DNA from: UBA10348 sp002469915
GTDB lineage: Bacteria; Bacteroidota; Rhodothermia; Rhodothermales; UBA10348
Length of the DNA stretch: 64,000 nt
Assembly (NCBI GenBank): GCA_029249345.1
Contig: JAQWHM010000017.1
Coordinates: 280,569 to 344,568, forward strand
Reading direction: 5' to 3'
Of the stretch, positions 16,535 to 26,357 are shown in pieces. The position numbers and the translations under genes are program-made. Position 1 is the stretch's first letter; every line of letters begins with the position of its first letter. A model generated the notes under the pieces. The model saw only the letters and a list, made by a program, of their open reading frames with translations, was not told the DNA's origin and did not search any database.

Positions 16535-19018
16535 CTACTGTCCGAATCCTTGTCCTAAACTGAACTGAAAGGTCCATTTCTTGGAGCCATCGTGCTTATT
16601 GTTGATAGGCTCAAAGGTATCAAAGTTGTATCCGTAAGCCATCTCGACCATCCCCAAGATGGGTAGGAAAAATCGCATACCAAATCCAGCTGAGCGGTAA
16701 ACATCCGTGGGATTATAACTACTAAAGCTGTTCCATGCGTTCGCAGCATCAATAAATGCGTACGGCGCAGCTTGTAACTGCTCAGACTGAATAGCCATGT
16801 ACTTCAATTCTGCCGTGTATTTGTTCAGCACCTTTCCTCCAAAGGGATCATTGTCCGCGCTTCTTGGCCCCAATGCGCCCAGCGGATACCCGCGGAGATA
16901 GACAATGTCTTTACCAAAGAAGGAATAGAATCCCTGCGTTTCAAATGGAGATCCACCGACGATGAAACGCTCAAATGCGACATCACGACTATCTAACGAT
17001 CCGATGAAGCCAAAGTCGGAGGATAATCCGATAGACAACTTCTGTGTAATGGGAGTATGCCACGTATTGGACAAACGCCATTTATGGTATTGAATTAAAT
17101 CACCCAGCGGAGGGGCAACTTCTAGAGAGAGGGAAAACTTAGAACCGGCACTCGGGAATAGAGGATGATTAAGCTTGTTCCTAGTGAGCGCCTGGCGAAT
17201 CGTAATCTCTTGGCTTACTCCATATGGAAGCGTCGAAATCCATTGTCTATTGTCGTAAAATTGATATCCAAGGCTCGTTGAAGAGCTAAACCATGGATCA
17301 GGACGCTTTAAACGCTGCTCAAAAAAGACGCGTTGCGAAAAGGTAAGAAGCTCTCCGCCTCTGTCATCGATAACCGTAAGCCCAGAAATTCTAGAGAATG
17401 AGGTCGAAAACCCGACAGGCCTCGGCTTTCCTTTAAACCAGGGTTCTGTGTAGGAAAGTGAATACTGCTGATACCGACGCCCATTTGTTTGAATCCCAAC
17501 TGAGAAACGTTGACCGTCACCGGCGGGAAGTGGCTTCCAAGCATCCCCTTTCAGCATATTTTGGGCGGAAAAGTTGTTGAAGTTGAATCTCAACATCAAA
17601 ATAAGTCCAAACCTTCCCCACGTACCGGATAGCTCAAGCTGATCCGTGCCCGTCTCCTCTAGATTATACTTGAGGTCGACTGATTTGCTTTCTTCACGTA
17701 CATCGATTCCCGGACCACCAGCAAGAGACTCCTGTGTAAAATAGTTAAGCCCAATCAGGCGGCGAATAGACTCCTGAATCTGGCTACGACTAAACGTTCG
17801 GCCAGGAACCGTGGTCAGTTCACGACGAACTACATGATCCTTCGTCTTTGTGTTACCGGCAATTTCGACGGTGCCAATCTTGTAGACATCACCCTCGAAG
17901 ACCTCGAACTTCAGGTCCAGAGAATCTCCATCGACCACGATTTGAGGTTCTACGCCAAAGCGCATATAGCCAGAATTGTAATAGAGACTCGATACGTCTG
18001 TGTCTTTACCTGCTCCGTACAGATTTTCCTGAAGCTGCGTGCTGTTGTACAAGCTTCCTTTCTCGAACCCTAGACGGGCGTTCAGCAAATCATCATCAAA
18101 AAGGGTGTTTCCTTCCCAAGAAACATCCCGAATATGGTATTCAGGACCTTCTCGGAGGTCGATCTCGACGACTAGGTATGGTTTGCCTTCTTCTTGACCC
18201 GCGATATAAACCGAATCTCGAAGGACTTGAGCGTCATAGTAGCCTTTCTCATTGTAACGAGCTAGAATGCGGCCCATATCTTGATCATACTCGGACTGAT
18301 CCAGCTTACCACTACGCCAGAATCTCCACCCATGCTTGGGTTTGGTTTTCATGGCTTTAATTACAGAGGCGTCATCAAAGCCTTCATTTCCAGTAATGAC
18401 GATGCTTTTCACACGGACTTTCTGTCCGCGATCTACGTTAAACGTCAGAGAGACCGTATTGTCGTCGTGTTCTATTGTTTCGACTTCCACTTCGGCCAGA
18501 GGCTGCCCTTTTTCCGCATAATACTCCTTGATAATCTGGACGGACCGAGCAATTGAATTCTCGTGTACCGGTCCCCTAGTAATCAGCGGGACTTCTTTCT
18601 GTAAGTCTTTTGTGTGCCCTTTTTTTACACCGGAAAACGTGTACTCTCGAAGTTTAGACACTTCTCGAACTCGAATAACGAGGTAAATGCCGGTCCCTAC
18701 TTTTCTTTCCTGCAGGATCTGCACATCTTCATATGTGCGTAGGCGATAAATCGACCGAATGGCGTCTCCTAAAACAGGATCGCCAGGAATAGTGAGCTTT
18801 TGACCAATCTGGAGACGACTGGTTTGCTGGATGAAGCTATTGGAATAATCATCGGTCGTTCCTTCTACGGAGATACCGAGAATTTCTACAATTTCTGGGT
18901 TTACACCTATCCCACCGACGCTAGAAGCGGGCGATCCGGGTACCTGACCTTGTACGTGTCCAACAACAAAGACCAGCACGAGGCTGAATAAAGCGGCTCT
19001 AAAACTCATGAAATGCAT
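16535..19018 (-). CDS. bamA: BamA, outer-membrane protein assembly factor
   Basis: BamA folds and inserts beta-barrel proteins into the outer membrane. The 827-residue product has a signal peptide (ALFSLVLVFVVGHVQGQ), about five POTRA repeats over residues 40-440 (recognisable by 'I..I.v.GN.......V...l....G' units such as VKSIVITGNEGFDDASVIKAM and IGTVEIAGNTKTKDHVVRREL) and a C-terminal barrel including the VRGY-like YLRGYPLGALG loop. It ends in FSLGQGFGQ rather than the Phe-terminated signature of Proteobacteria. ATGs at 19018 and 19009 are both possible. Downstream are two Skp genes; upstream are uppS and rseP. Confidence 0.95.
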   Translation of the reverse strand: MHFMSFRAALFSLVLVFVVGHVQGQVPGSPASSVGGIGVNPEIVEILGISVEGTTDDYSNSFIQQTSRLQIGQKLTIPGDPVLGDAIRSIYRLRTYEDVQILQERKVGTGIYLVIRVREVSKLREYTFSGVKKGHTKDLQKEVPLITRGPVHENSIARSVQIIKEYYAEKGQPLAEVEVETIEHDDNTVSLTFNVDRGQKVRVKSIVITGNEGFDDASVIKAMKTKPKHGWRFWRSGKLDQSEYDQDMGRILARYNEKGYYDAQVLRDSVYIAGQEEGKPYLVVEIDLREGPEYHIRDVSWEGNTLFDDDLLNARLGFEKGSLYNSTQLQENLYGAGKDTDVSSLYYNSGYMRFGVEPQIVVDGDSLDLKFEVFEGDVYKIGTVEIAGNTKTKDHVVRRELTTVPGRTFSRSQIQESIRRLIGLNYFTQESLAGGPGIDVREESKSVDLKYNLEETGTDQLELSGTWGRFGLILMLRFNFNNFSAQNMLKGDAWKPLPAGDGQRFSVGIQTNGRRYQQYSLSYTEPWFKGKPRPVGFSTSFSRISGLTVIDDRGGELLTFSQRVFFEQRLKRPDPWFSSSTSLGYQFYDNRQWISTLPYGVSQEITIRQALTRNKLNHPLFPSAGSKFSLSLEVAPPLGDLIQYHKWRLSNTWHTPITQKLSIGLSSDFGFIGSLDSRDVAFERFIVGGSPFETQGFYSFFGKDIVYLRGYPLGALGPRSADNDPFGGKVLNKYTAELKYMAIQSEQLQAAPYAFIDAANAWNSFSSYNPTDVYRSAGFGMRFFLPILGMVEMAYGYNFDTFEPINNKHDGSKKWTFQFSLGQGFGQ

Positions 19019-19150
19019 TTTTTATCAGAAGACAGAGCGATACTCGCCCCATAGAAGCGCATGAACGGTAATCTACCGCTTGGTGTTTCCCTCCTCGCGA
19101 TCAATACTACATGCCCTGAAAACGTACCAAGGGATCCTTTATTGCACATA

Positions 19151-19906
19151 TCAGACACTAACGTCAACACTTCCAAATCTGCGCTCTCGACTTTGAAAAT
19201 CGCGAATCGCCTCGAAGAGATCATTACGGCGGAAATCGGGCCATAATTGCGCACTAAAATGGAGCTCCGTATAAGCAAGCTGCCACAGCAAGAAGTTAGA
19301 GACCCGATATTCACCGCCAGTGCGTATCAAGAGATCAGGGTCAGGCATGTACGAGGTACTTAATGAGTCAGAAATAAGCTCTTGATCAATGTCTTCGACG
19401 GTTAATTCCGAATCGGATACTCTGCGTGCAAGGTGTTTCATTGCCTCAGTGATTTCCCAACGCCCACTATAAGAAAGGGCCAACGTCATGGTCATGCGGG
19501 AATACCCGCTCGTATCCTCAATGACCTCTTCCAGTTCTTCTTGACAGGCTTTCGGAAGATGACCCACATCGCCAATAGCCCGAAGCCTGATATTATTATC
19601 GTGGAAGGTTGCCGTCTCTTTTTTGAGTGCTTTGATAAGTAATTGCATCAAAGCATTCACCTCAGTCAACGGCCGACTCCAATTTTCAGTAGAAAACGTG
19701 TACAGCGTTAGATTCGGGATGCCCAATTCGGCGCAAGCTTCCGTTACATCACGGACGGCATGAACGCCATTTTTGTGTCCATGAACGCGAGTGCGACCTC
19801 TCTTTTTGGCCCACCTTCCATTACCATCCATGATAATGGCGATATGCTCTGGTAACGGCCCGTTCGAAACCAATTGGGCCATTTCCTGACTCAATGGTTG
19901 GTTCAA
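19151..19906 (-). CDS. uppS: UppS, undecaprenyl diphosphate synthase
   Basis: Makes the C55 lipid carrier used for peptidoglycan and surface glycans by adding isopentenyl units to farnesyl diphosphate. 251 residues with the cis-prenyltransferase motifs HIAIIMDGNGRWAKKRG (catalytic Asp27), GHKNGVHAVRDV, LYTFSTENWSRP, ALSYSGRWEI, DLLIRTGGEYRVSNFLLWQLAYTELHF split over the expected positions, and LWPDF. The TTG start overlaps the rseP stop by 4 bases, so translation is probably coupled. It shares a block with dxr, which feeds isoprenoid precursors to it. Confidence 0.96.
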   Translation of the reverse strand: MNQPLSQEMAQLVSNGPLPEHIAIIMDGNGRWAKKRGRTRVHGHKNGVHAVRDVTEACAELGIPNLTLYTFSTENWSRPLTEVNALMQLLIKALKKETATFHDNNIRLRAIGDVGHLPKACQEELEEVIEDTSGYSRMTMTLALSYSGRWEITEAMKHLARRVSDSELTVEDIDQELISDSLSTSYMPDPDLLIRTGGEYRVSNFLLWQLAYTELHFSAQLWPDFRRNDLFEAIRDFQSRERRFGSVDVSV

Positions 19907-21285
19907 AGCTTGATTAGATCATTGAAGATGACAAATACCATAAAGGCTAAAAGTACTAGCATACCTACCTGTTGTAGCGCCATGCGGATTTTCAAGGACG
20001 GCTCACGGCGCGCGATTCCCTCGTAGATCAAAAACACCAGATGCCCTCCATCTAGTGCAGGTATCGGTAGGATATTGATAATGGCTAAGGTAATGGAAAG
20101 CATGGCTACAATATTCCAGAAGTAAGCAGCACCCAAATCGGCCGCCTCTTTTGTTACCTTCGCGATCATGACCGGTCCCCCAATGTTCTGCCTGAAATCG
20201 TCTTGACCGACGAATATTCGTTTCAAGCTAGACGCAACGAGTCGTGTCTGAAGAAAGGTCTCAGAAACGCCTTGACCGATGGAGGCAAAGAAGCCATACT
20301 TCTTAATTTCCAGAATCTGAGAGATGCCGATGGCATACTGTCCAAGTGATTCTTCACCGGCCATAACGATTTCATAAGCAGTACTACCTACCGCTTGTAG
20401 CGAATCTGGAAGTCGGACGAACGCAGCGGACGCCTGAGCGGTAACGGTATCTGGACGCACAAACCGCAGTGCAAAATCTGCTCCGTCTGTGGCTTGAAGT
20501 GCAGGAGGAAGATCCGAAAAGAACACCACACTTGAATCACCCAATGCGGTGATGCGGTCCCCTGGCGCCAATCCTGCGCGTTCTGCAGGAGAGTCTGGAG
20601 CTACTATTCCAACCACGGCTGGATCAAACTGTATTCCGAAGGATCCCCCACCCGTATTCAATTGGGTCATAATATCCGAAGGACCTTCAAAACGAAGGAC
20701 GCTGGATCCCCGTTCAACGTCAATGATCAACGGATCGGCTAGCAATAACTCTTGAATGCTACCCAAACCCTCGAGTGCATCAACAGGCTTACCGTTTACG
20801 GCTGTTATGTGATCACCCGTCCTCAAGCCCATATCGTAGGCCACGGACTCCGTTGTTACCGTCAACGCTCCAACAGCCGGGATGTACGACTTTCCGTAGA
20901 GGATCGTCAACGAACTAAAAATCACTGCCGCCAAAATCAAGTTAAAGAGCACGCCGCCCGTTATCACCAATATCCTCTGCCACACAGGCTTAGATCGGTA
21001 CTCCCATGGCTGAGGTTCAGCAGCGAGTTCTTCGGTATCCATGCTTTCATCGACCATGCCGGCAATTTTAACATATCCACCAAGCGGCGTGAGACCCAAA
21101 ACATACTCAGTTTCACCAACTGTGACTCCTACCACTTTGGGAGGAAAACCGACAGAAAACTTGTCTACTCGCATTTTGAACAGCTTTGCAAATAGAAAAT
21201 GTCCCAATTCATGAATGAACACGAGGATCATAATGGCCAACAGGACCCAACCTACGTACGGCAAGAAATTCAGAATAGCTTCCAT
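19903..21285 (-). CDS. rseP: RseP-type site-2 intramembrane zinc metalloprotease
   Basis: 460 residues with the zinc motif HELGH (H25-H29) in the first membrane helix, GGYVKIAGM, central PDZ-domain sequence (two repeats, one with GLRTGDHITAVNGKPV, the other with AERAGLAPGDRITALGD), and the C-terminal NILPIPALDGGHLVF carrying the third zinc ligand. In model bacteria RseP cuts the anti-sigma factor RseA and leftover signal peptides in the inner membrane. No sigma-E/RseA pair is visible here, so the substrate is open. Its place between dxr and uppS/bamA is a conserved arrangement. Confidence 0.95.
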   Translation of the reverse strand: MEAILNFLPYVGWVLLAIMILVFIHELGHFLFAKLFKMRVDKFSVGFPPKVVGVTVGETEYVLGLTPLGGYVKIAGMVDESMDTEELAAEPQPWEYRSKPVWQRILVITGGVLFNLILAAVIFSSLTILYGKSYIPAVGALTVTTESVAYDMGLRTGDHITAVNGKPVDALEGLGSIQELLLADPLIIDVERGSSVLRFEGPSDIMTQLNTGGGSFGIQFDPAVVGIVAPDSPAERAGLAPGDRITALGDSSVVFFSDLPPALQATDGADFALRFVRPDTVTAQASAAFVRLPDSLQAVGSTAYEIVMAGEESLGQYAIGISQILEIKKYGFFASIGQGVSETFLQTRLVASSLKRIFVGQDDFRQNIGGPVMIAKVTKEAADLGAAYFWNIVAMLSITLAIINILPIPALDGGHLVFLIYEGIARREPSLKIRMALQQVGMLVLLAFMVFVIFNDLIKL

Positions 21286-21344
21286 CGGTTACCCGAATTC
21301 GGGTGTTTCAATTACTGGAGTTTGTGGATTTGCGTCAGTCTCTT

Positions 21345-22532
21345 CTAATGGCTGGTAGGCGCACGGAGTTCCTTAGCAATTTTCCGAGCTACCTGGTCAG
21401 CCCTGACTCGATCTTCAAACGAATCCTCGAAAGAATCAGTGACTTGGGATAGGACCTCTTCCACCAGCCGGGTAATAGCAATAAATTCTAGATCTCCCTT
21501 CAAAAAACGGTCTACAGCGATTTCGTTGGCCGCATTCAAGATGGCAGGCACAGCGCCTCCTTGACGAAGCGCTTCAAAAGCCAGTCCAAGTGATGGGTAT
21601 TTCCTCAAGTCTGGAGCCTCGAAATCAAGCGAGCGAGTCTCAGACCAATCGAGCACCTCGTGGTCTGACTTCCATCTTTCTGGATAAGAAAGTGCAAATT
21701 GTATAGGCACTTTCATGTCTGGAGGCCCCAACTGCGCCTTTGACGACCCATCTACAAACTCGACCATGGAGTGCACTATGGACTGAGGGTGGATCACAAC
21801 ATCGATTTTTTCAGGTGGAAGGTCGAACAACCAACGCGCCTCGATGACCTCCAAGCCTTTATTCATCATGGTGGCAGAATCGATCGTAATCTTAGAACCC
21901 ATTTCCCAATTTGGGTGGGCCATGGCCTCCTCTCGGGTTATGGAGCCAAAGCTTTCAAGACTTCGTTTCCGAAAAGGACCGCCAGAAGCCGTAAGGATGA
22001 GACGAGATACGAATTCCTCCCGCTCCCCTAACAAACACTGATAGATAGCGGAATGCTCGCTATCCACCGGAATAATTTCAGCGCCATGTTGCGAGGCTAA
22101 TTCCTGAATGAGATCACCGGCTACAACAAGGGTTTCTTTATTGGCCAGCGCGATGCGCGACCCGGTTTTGACCGCTGCAATAGTGGGCTTCAAGCCCACG
22201 GCTCCGACGAGAGCTACCACAACTACATCCAGATTGAGCCACGTCGCTGCCCGGACCAGACCGTCTGAGCCGTCAAAAACCGGACAAGAAAAATGATTTG
22301 AGAGGCTGGCCGCTCCCCCTTTCGCCCCAATCGAGACACATTCAGGAGAAAACTCTGCAGCCTGTTCCTCCAGAAGTCCTACGTTTGCTCCCGCGGTAAT
22401 TGCCACAATATCGATCCGTTCAGGATGCATTCGGGCAATATCTAGTGTCTGCGTTCCAATCGACCCCGTAGAACCAAGAATCGCAACCCGGATGGGCGGC
22501 GTGGGTTTATCGATGCGTTTTTCGACTCTCAA
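21345..22532 (-). CDS. dxr: Dxr, 1-deoxy-D-xylulose 5-phosphate reductoisomerase
   Basis: Second enzyme of the MEP isoprenoid pathway (DXP to MEP, NADPH-dependent). 395 residues with VAILGSTGSIGTQTLD (NADPH binding), ALANKETLVVAG, IIPVDSEHSAIYQCL (metal site), LTASGGPFR and KITIDSATMMNKGLEVIEA. The start is TTG at 22532; the nearest ATG upstream is followed at once by a stop. It heads the minus-strand block that supplies undecaprenyl phosphate (uppS) and builds the outer membrane. The 154 bases to the divergent TPR gene should hold promoters for both directions, but I see no clear box. Confidence 0.96.
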   Translation of the reverse strand: MRVEKRIDKPTPPIRVAILGSTGSIGTQTLDIARMHPERIDIVAITAGANVGLLEEQAAEFSPECVSIGAKGGAASLSNHFSCPVFDGSDGLVRAATWLNLDVVVVALVGAVGLKPTIAAVKTGSRIALANKETLVVAGDLIQELASQHGAEIIPVDSEHSAIYQCLLGEREEFVSRLILTASGGPFRKRSLESFGSITREEAMAHPNWEMGSKITIDSATMMNKGLEVIEARWLFDLPPEKIDVVIHPQSIVHSMVEFVDGSSKAQLGPPDMKVPIQFALSYPERWKSDHEVLDWSETRSLDFEAPDLRKYPSLGLAFEALRQGGAVPAILNAANEIAVDRFLKGDLEFIAITRLVEEVLSQVTDSFEDSFEDRVRADQVARKIAKELRAPTSH

Positions 22533-22686
22533 AGTGACATGCGCGCCTAGACGCTTTCGAATGATTAGGGTAAAAACACCAAAGGTTGAAACATACGAGG
22601 CCCACCCACGATATTAAAGCGCACTTTCAGGGAAACAGCCGTCCCGCTGCGAAGCAGCTGTACAAAAGAACCCTCTACCCCAGTCC

Positions 22687-24552
22687 ATGCTTTATATACG
22701 TCCATTTGCTTTTTTAATTGCCCTCTCACTGAGTGTGAGCCTGTCAACTGTATCATCAGCACAATCAGTAGACAGCACTCAGGTTGGACGATTTCAATTA
22801 GCTGAATCATTCATGCGTTCAGGACAATTCCAGAGGGCGATTTCTCTTCTTGAGGACTTGTATCAGGATAGTCCAAACACCCACGTCTTTTATGAGCGAC
22901 TTCGAGAAGCGTACGAAAGTGTAAAGCGATATGATGATGCCATTCTACTCATTGATCGGAAAATCCAGCAAGATGCCTCTCCTGTTGTCTATATCACCGA
23001 CAAAGCCCGTTTGCTCTTTCTTAAAGGCGATGAAGCAGGATCTAAGGCCACATGGCAATTAGCCATTGATTCCAATGTGACTTCATCTTCTGTGTACTTG
23101 ATGGTATACCGATCGCTTATGCAGGTCCGCCTGTTTGATTTTGCGATCGAAGTCCTTGAGCAAGGTCGCGATAATTTGGGGAATGCTTCTCTTTTTCAAA
23201 CGGATCTCGCTCAACTTTACAATTTGACGTCTCAGCATGGTAAAGCAGTCTCTCAATACCTCGAACTGCTGAAAATCAATCAGAACCAACTTAATTACGT
23301 CCGCAGCCAGATGAGCCCTTTCCTGACTTCGGATGAAGCCCTCGATAAAAGCATTTCGGTAGCCGAGGAAGGCGTAGCTACTGTGCCTCTCAACCGGGCA
23401 TTTAGAGAGCTGCTAGCCTGGCTATATGTCGAAGACGGGCAATTCAGAAGTGCTTTGGATGTATATCGTGCTATTGATCGTTTAGAGCGTGAAGAGGGCC
23501 GATTACTGTTCACATTTGCCCAAATAGCTGCCGACGGGGCCGCGTATGATGTCGCCCTGGAAGCCTTTGATGAGGTATTGCGCCGTTATCCAGATGGCTC
23601 CTCTGCGCCAGATGCCTTGCGCGGTCTTGGACTCATGCAGGAAATGTGGGCTGAAACACTTGGAGAACAAGTTTTTGACATCGCAGGTAATCGGCTAGAA
23701 CGAAACCACTATGATGAAGCGCTCGACACCTACCAGCGCTTTTTAATTGATCACCCTCAGCATCCCCATTTTCCTGATGTTCTCAGAAGGATCGGAGTGC
23801 TTCACCAGGATATCTTTTTTGATTACACCGCTGCTTCTACTGTTCTCACAGAAGTCATAACGAGATACCCTCAGACCATGACGGCCAATCAGGCTGCATA
23901 TGATCTGGGGAGGCTGGCAATTACAGAGAATAGACTTGGGGATGCCCGAATTCAGTTTTCGCGCCTACTAACCCGCCTTCGAACGGGAGAATTAGCCGAT
24001 CTGGCCCGCTACGAATTAGCGTTGCTTCATTTTTATAAAGGAGAATTCGAAGCCACGGACGGCTTTACTCGGGCCATGCAAGAAAACACGTCCACAGATG
24101 TAGCTAATGACGCTATTGCCATGAAGGTGATGCTCATTGAGAATCGAGGACCTGACTCCTTGGACGTTCCGCTCCGGAAGTTTGCGCGGACCTCTCTTTT
24201 AATCCGGCAACGCAAATGGGAAACAGCGTTACATCAACTCGAAGATCTTGAGGCAGAGATAGGTCTTCATGCCCTTTCTGACGATGTGCTTTTTTCGAAA
24301 GCTGGATTACAAGCTCGAACTGGAGCAATAGATGCCGCGATTCAGTCCTATTTGGAACTGCCGTTAGTTCATGAGGGCAGCTTTCTATCGGCCCGAAGCC
24401 TTTTTGAAGCTGGTTCGCTTCAAGAAACCCATCTTGGAGATACCGATACTGCAATTCGTACGTTTGAGCGTATCCTGACTGAATATCCTGGCTCGCTGAT
24501 GGTCAAGGAAACCCGTGCAGAAATCCGCCGCCTGAGAGGAGACGAAGTGTAA
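22687..24552 (+). CDS. Secreted tetratricopeptide-repeat protein
   Basis: 621 residues: signal peptide (FLIALSLSVSLSTVSSAQ, cleavage near 26) followed by TPR units from the first (LAESFMRSGQFQRAISLLEDLYQDSP) to the last (DTAIRTFERILTEYPGSLMVKETRAEIRRLRG). About a dozen helical pairs are visible, several of the 'YP.s..a..A....g' type found in BamD/YbgF-like outer-membrane assembly proteins. It probably scaffolds protein complexes in the periplasm. Its stop overlaps the next start (TAATG), so it is coupled to the 'asparagine synthetase B-like' gene. Specific partners are unknown. Confidence 0.75.
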   Translation: MLYIRPFAFLIALSLSVSLSTVSSAQSVDSTQVGRFQLAESFMRSGQFQRAISLLEDLYQDSPNTHVFYERLREAYESVKRYDDAILLIDRKIQQDASPVVYITDKARLLFLKGDEAGSKATWQLAIDSNVTSSSVYLMVYRSLMQVRLFDFAIEVLEQGRDNLGNASLFQTDLAQLYNLTSQHGKAVSQYLELLKINQNQLNYVRSQMSPFLTSDEALDKSISVAEEGVATVPLNRAFRELLAWLYVEDGQFRSALDVYRAIDRLEREEGRLLFTFAQIAADGAAYDVALEAFDEVLRRYPDGSSAPDALRGLGLMQEMWAETLGEQVFDIAGNRLERNHYDEALDTYQRFLIDHPQHPHFPDVLRRIGVLHQDIFFDYTAASTVLTEVITRYPQTMTANQAAYDLGRLAITENRLGDARIQFSRLLTRLRTGELADLARYELALLHFYKGEFEATDGFTRAMQENTSTDVANDAIAMKVMLIENRGPDSLDVPLRKFARTSLLIRQRKWETALHQLEDLEAEIGLHALSDDVLFSKAGLQARTGAIDAAIQSYLELPLVHEGSFLSARSLFEAGSLQETHLGDTDTAIRTFERILTEYPGSLMVKETRAEIRRLRGDEV

Positions 24553-25814
24553 TGAAGAATCGATTGTTCATGACGGTGTTGATTGCTCTTTTGATAGGTC
24601 CGGTGCAGGCTCAAGATCTCCTTATTCCCATGGATGATTCCCAGAGCGATCACCTAAAGGCGTACGGCGTGACATTCTGGTCCTTAAACAGGTCCATCGA
24701 TGTAGATTGGCTACTGAATTACCGTGGTGGATCGTTCCTGATCTCTCGGACACCTGAGGTTGAGAACGAGCTCAGAGTGCGAGGCGTCCGATACGAGGTG
24801 CTCAACGGATCCCAAACGGCGGCAGTCATATCTGAAGTAGAAAGTGATGCCTCCAATACGAGTGTAGTGCGCTTAGAGAAGCCGCCAAAGATTGCGGTTT
24901 ATGCTCCAGACCAGACCCTTCCCTGGGATGATGCCGTCCTTTTGGCTCTGACGTATGCTGAGGTGCCTTACGACATGATCTATGATGATCAGGTGTTGGC
25001 CGGTGATCTAGAAGATTACGATTGGCTTCATCTCCATCATGAAGACTTTACAGGTCAGTACGGTAAGTTTTTTAACTATCGCTCTGCACCGTGGTATATC
25101 GAGCAGCAGCGCCAGGCCGAAATATCAGCTCGAAAACACGGATATAGAAAGGTGAGCGACTTTAAGCGAGAGGTGGTTCAAGTAATTCGAGAATATGTTG
25201 GCGGTGGAGGTTTTCTTTTTGCAATGTGCTCTGGCACGGATACGTTTGACATTGCATTGGCCGCTCAGGGCACAGACATCGTCCCCATGGAATACGACGG
25301 TGATCCTATCGATCCAGACGCTCTTGCCTCTTTAGACTTCTCTGAAACGTTCGCATTTACTGATTTTAGACCCAGTTTTAATTCCAGAGAGTACGAGCAT
25401 TCTAATATTGACTCGGGGCCTCCTCCTCCCCAACTCCGAAATCCAGCGGTAGACTATTTCACCTTGTTCGAATTCAGCGCTAAGTACGACCAAGTACCCA
25501 CTATGTTGACTCAGAACCACGTTCCCACTGTCAAAGGCTTCATTGGGCAAACCACAAATTTTATCAAGACGCTCATCAAACCAGGCGTAGTCATCCTTGC
25601 TGAAGCCCCAGGCCGAGGTGAAGTCCGATATTTACACGGAACGTTTGGTGAGGGTACTTTTACCTTTTACGGCGGCCATGACCCTGAGGATTATCAGCAC
25701 TTTGTGGGCGACCCGGCGACTGATCTGAATCTGCACAAACATTCTCCAGGCTATCGCCTCATTTTAAACAACATTCTTTTTCCGGCTGCTAAGAAGAAGA
25801 AACAAAAGACCTGA
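24552..25814 (+). CDS. Secreted protein of the family annotated 'asparagine synthetase B-like', probably a glutamine-amidotransferase-like fold
   Basis: 420 residues with a signal peptide (LFMTVLIALLIGPVQAQ), so it cannot be a cytosolic asparagine synthetase despite the name given to relatives. The mature part starts LLIPMDDSQSDHLKAYGVTFW, then has KIAVYAPDQTLPWDDAVLLAL, DWLHLHHEDFTGQY, and GGGFLFAMCSGTDTFDIALAA, where the Cys in a tight turn recalls class-I amidotransferase or ThuA-like folds. It closes with HGTFGEGTFTFYGGHDPEDY and a Lys-rich tail. The overlap with the TPR gene suggests joint function in the periplasm. Enzymatic activity is not established; the family name is from memory. 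Confidence 0.6.
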   Translation: MKNRLFMTVLIALLIGPVQAQDLLIPMDDSQSDHLKAYGVTFWSLNRSIDVDWLLNYRGGSFLISRTPEVENELRVRGVRYEVLNGSQTAAVISEVESDASNTSVVRLEKPPKIAVYAPDQTLPWDDAVLLALTYAEVPYDMIYDDQVLAGDLEDYDWLHLHHEDFTGQYGKFFNYRSAPWYIEQQRQAEISARKHGYRKVSDFKREVVQVIREYVGGGGFLFAMCSGTDTFDIALAAQGTDIVPMEYDGDPIDPDALASLDFSETFAFTDFRPSFNSREYEHSNIDSGPPPPQLRNPAVDYFTLFEFSAKYDQVPTMLTQNHVPTVKGFIGQTTNFIKTLIKPGVVILAEAPGRGEVRYLHGTFGEGTFTFYGGHDPEDYQHFVGDPATDLNLHKHSPGYRLILNNILFPAAKKKKQKT

Positions 25815-25817
25815 TCC

Positions 25818-26357
25818 ATGGACCGCCTAACTCGGACGGCTTCGCACTCCTACAGCATCATGAGCGAACTGGTGCTTCCCAACGACACCAACGGCCTTGG
25901 TAATTTGATGGGTGGCAGGCTGTTGCACTGGATGGACATTTGTGCTGCTATATCCTCTCAACGGCACGCTGGTAGCGTGTGTGTTACGGCTTCTGTAGAT
26001 AATGTGGAGTTTCATCATCCGATTCTCCAATCTGATATCGTGATTCTAGAGAGCCGCGTTAATCGGGCCTTCAACTCCTCCATGGAGATTGAAATCACGG
26101 TGGATGCTGAAAACCCGCGAACAGGCACCAAAAAAAGATGCAATCAGGCGTTTTACACGTTCGTAGCAGTTGATTCCGATGGAAAACCCAAGCAGATACC
26201 GGAATTAGTACCTGAAACTGCGGAAGAAATTGAGCGATTCAATAGTGCTCAATTGAGACGAGACTTCAGACTCTTTCTGGCTGGAAGACTCAATGCAGAA
26301 CGCGTCGAGAATATCGAGGACTTTTTGAAATCTGTGAAAGATGCTCATTCTCTTTAG
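25818..26357 (+). CDS. Acyl-CoA thioesterase of the hotdog fold (YciA-like)
   Basis: 179 residues. The hotdog thioesterase signature is clear: ELVLPNDTNGLGNLMGGRLLHWMD with the catalytic Asp/Asn region, ASVDNVEFHHPILQSDIV and NQAFYTFVAVDSDGKP. YciA/BFIT-type enzymes hydrolyse a range of acyl-CoAs in the cytosol. It follows the preceding gene by only 3 bases, and its end overlaps the next start by 17 bases. Length slightly above the single-domain norm because of a helical C-terminal tail (residues 135-179). Confidence 0.88.
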   Translation: MDRLTRTASHSYSIMSELVLPNDTNGLGNLMGGRLLHWMDICAAISSQRHAGSVCVTASVDNVEFHHPILQSDIVILESRVNRAFNSSMEIEITVDAENPRTGTKKRCNQAFYTFVAVDSDGKPKQIPELVPETAEEIERFNSAQLRRDFRLFLAGRLNAERVENIEDFLKSVKDAHSL

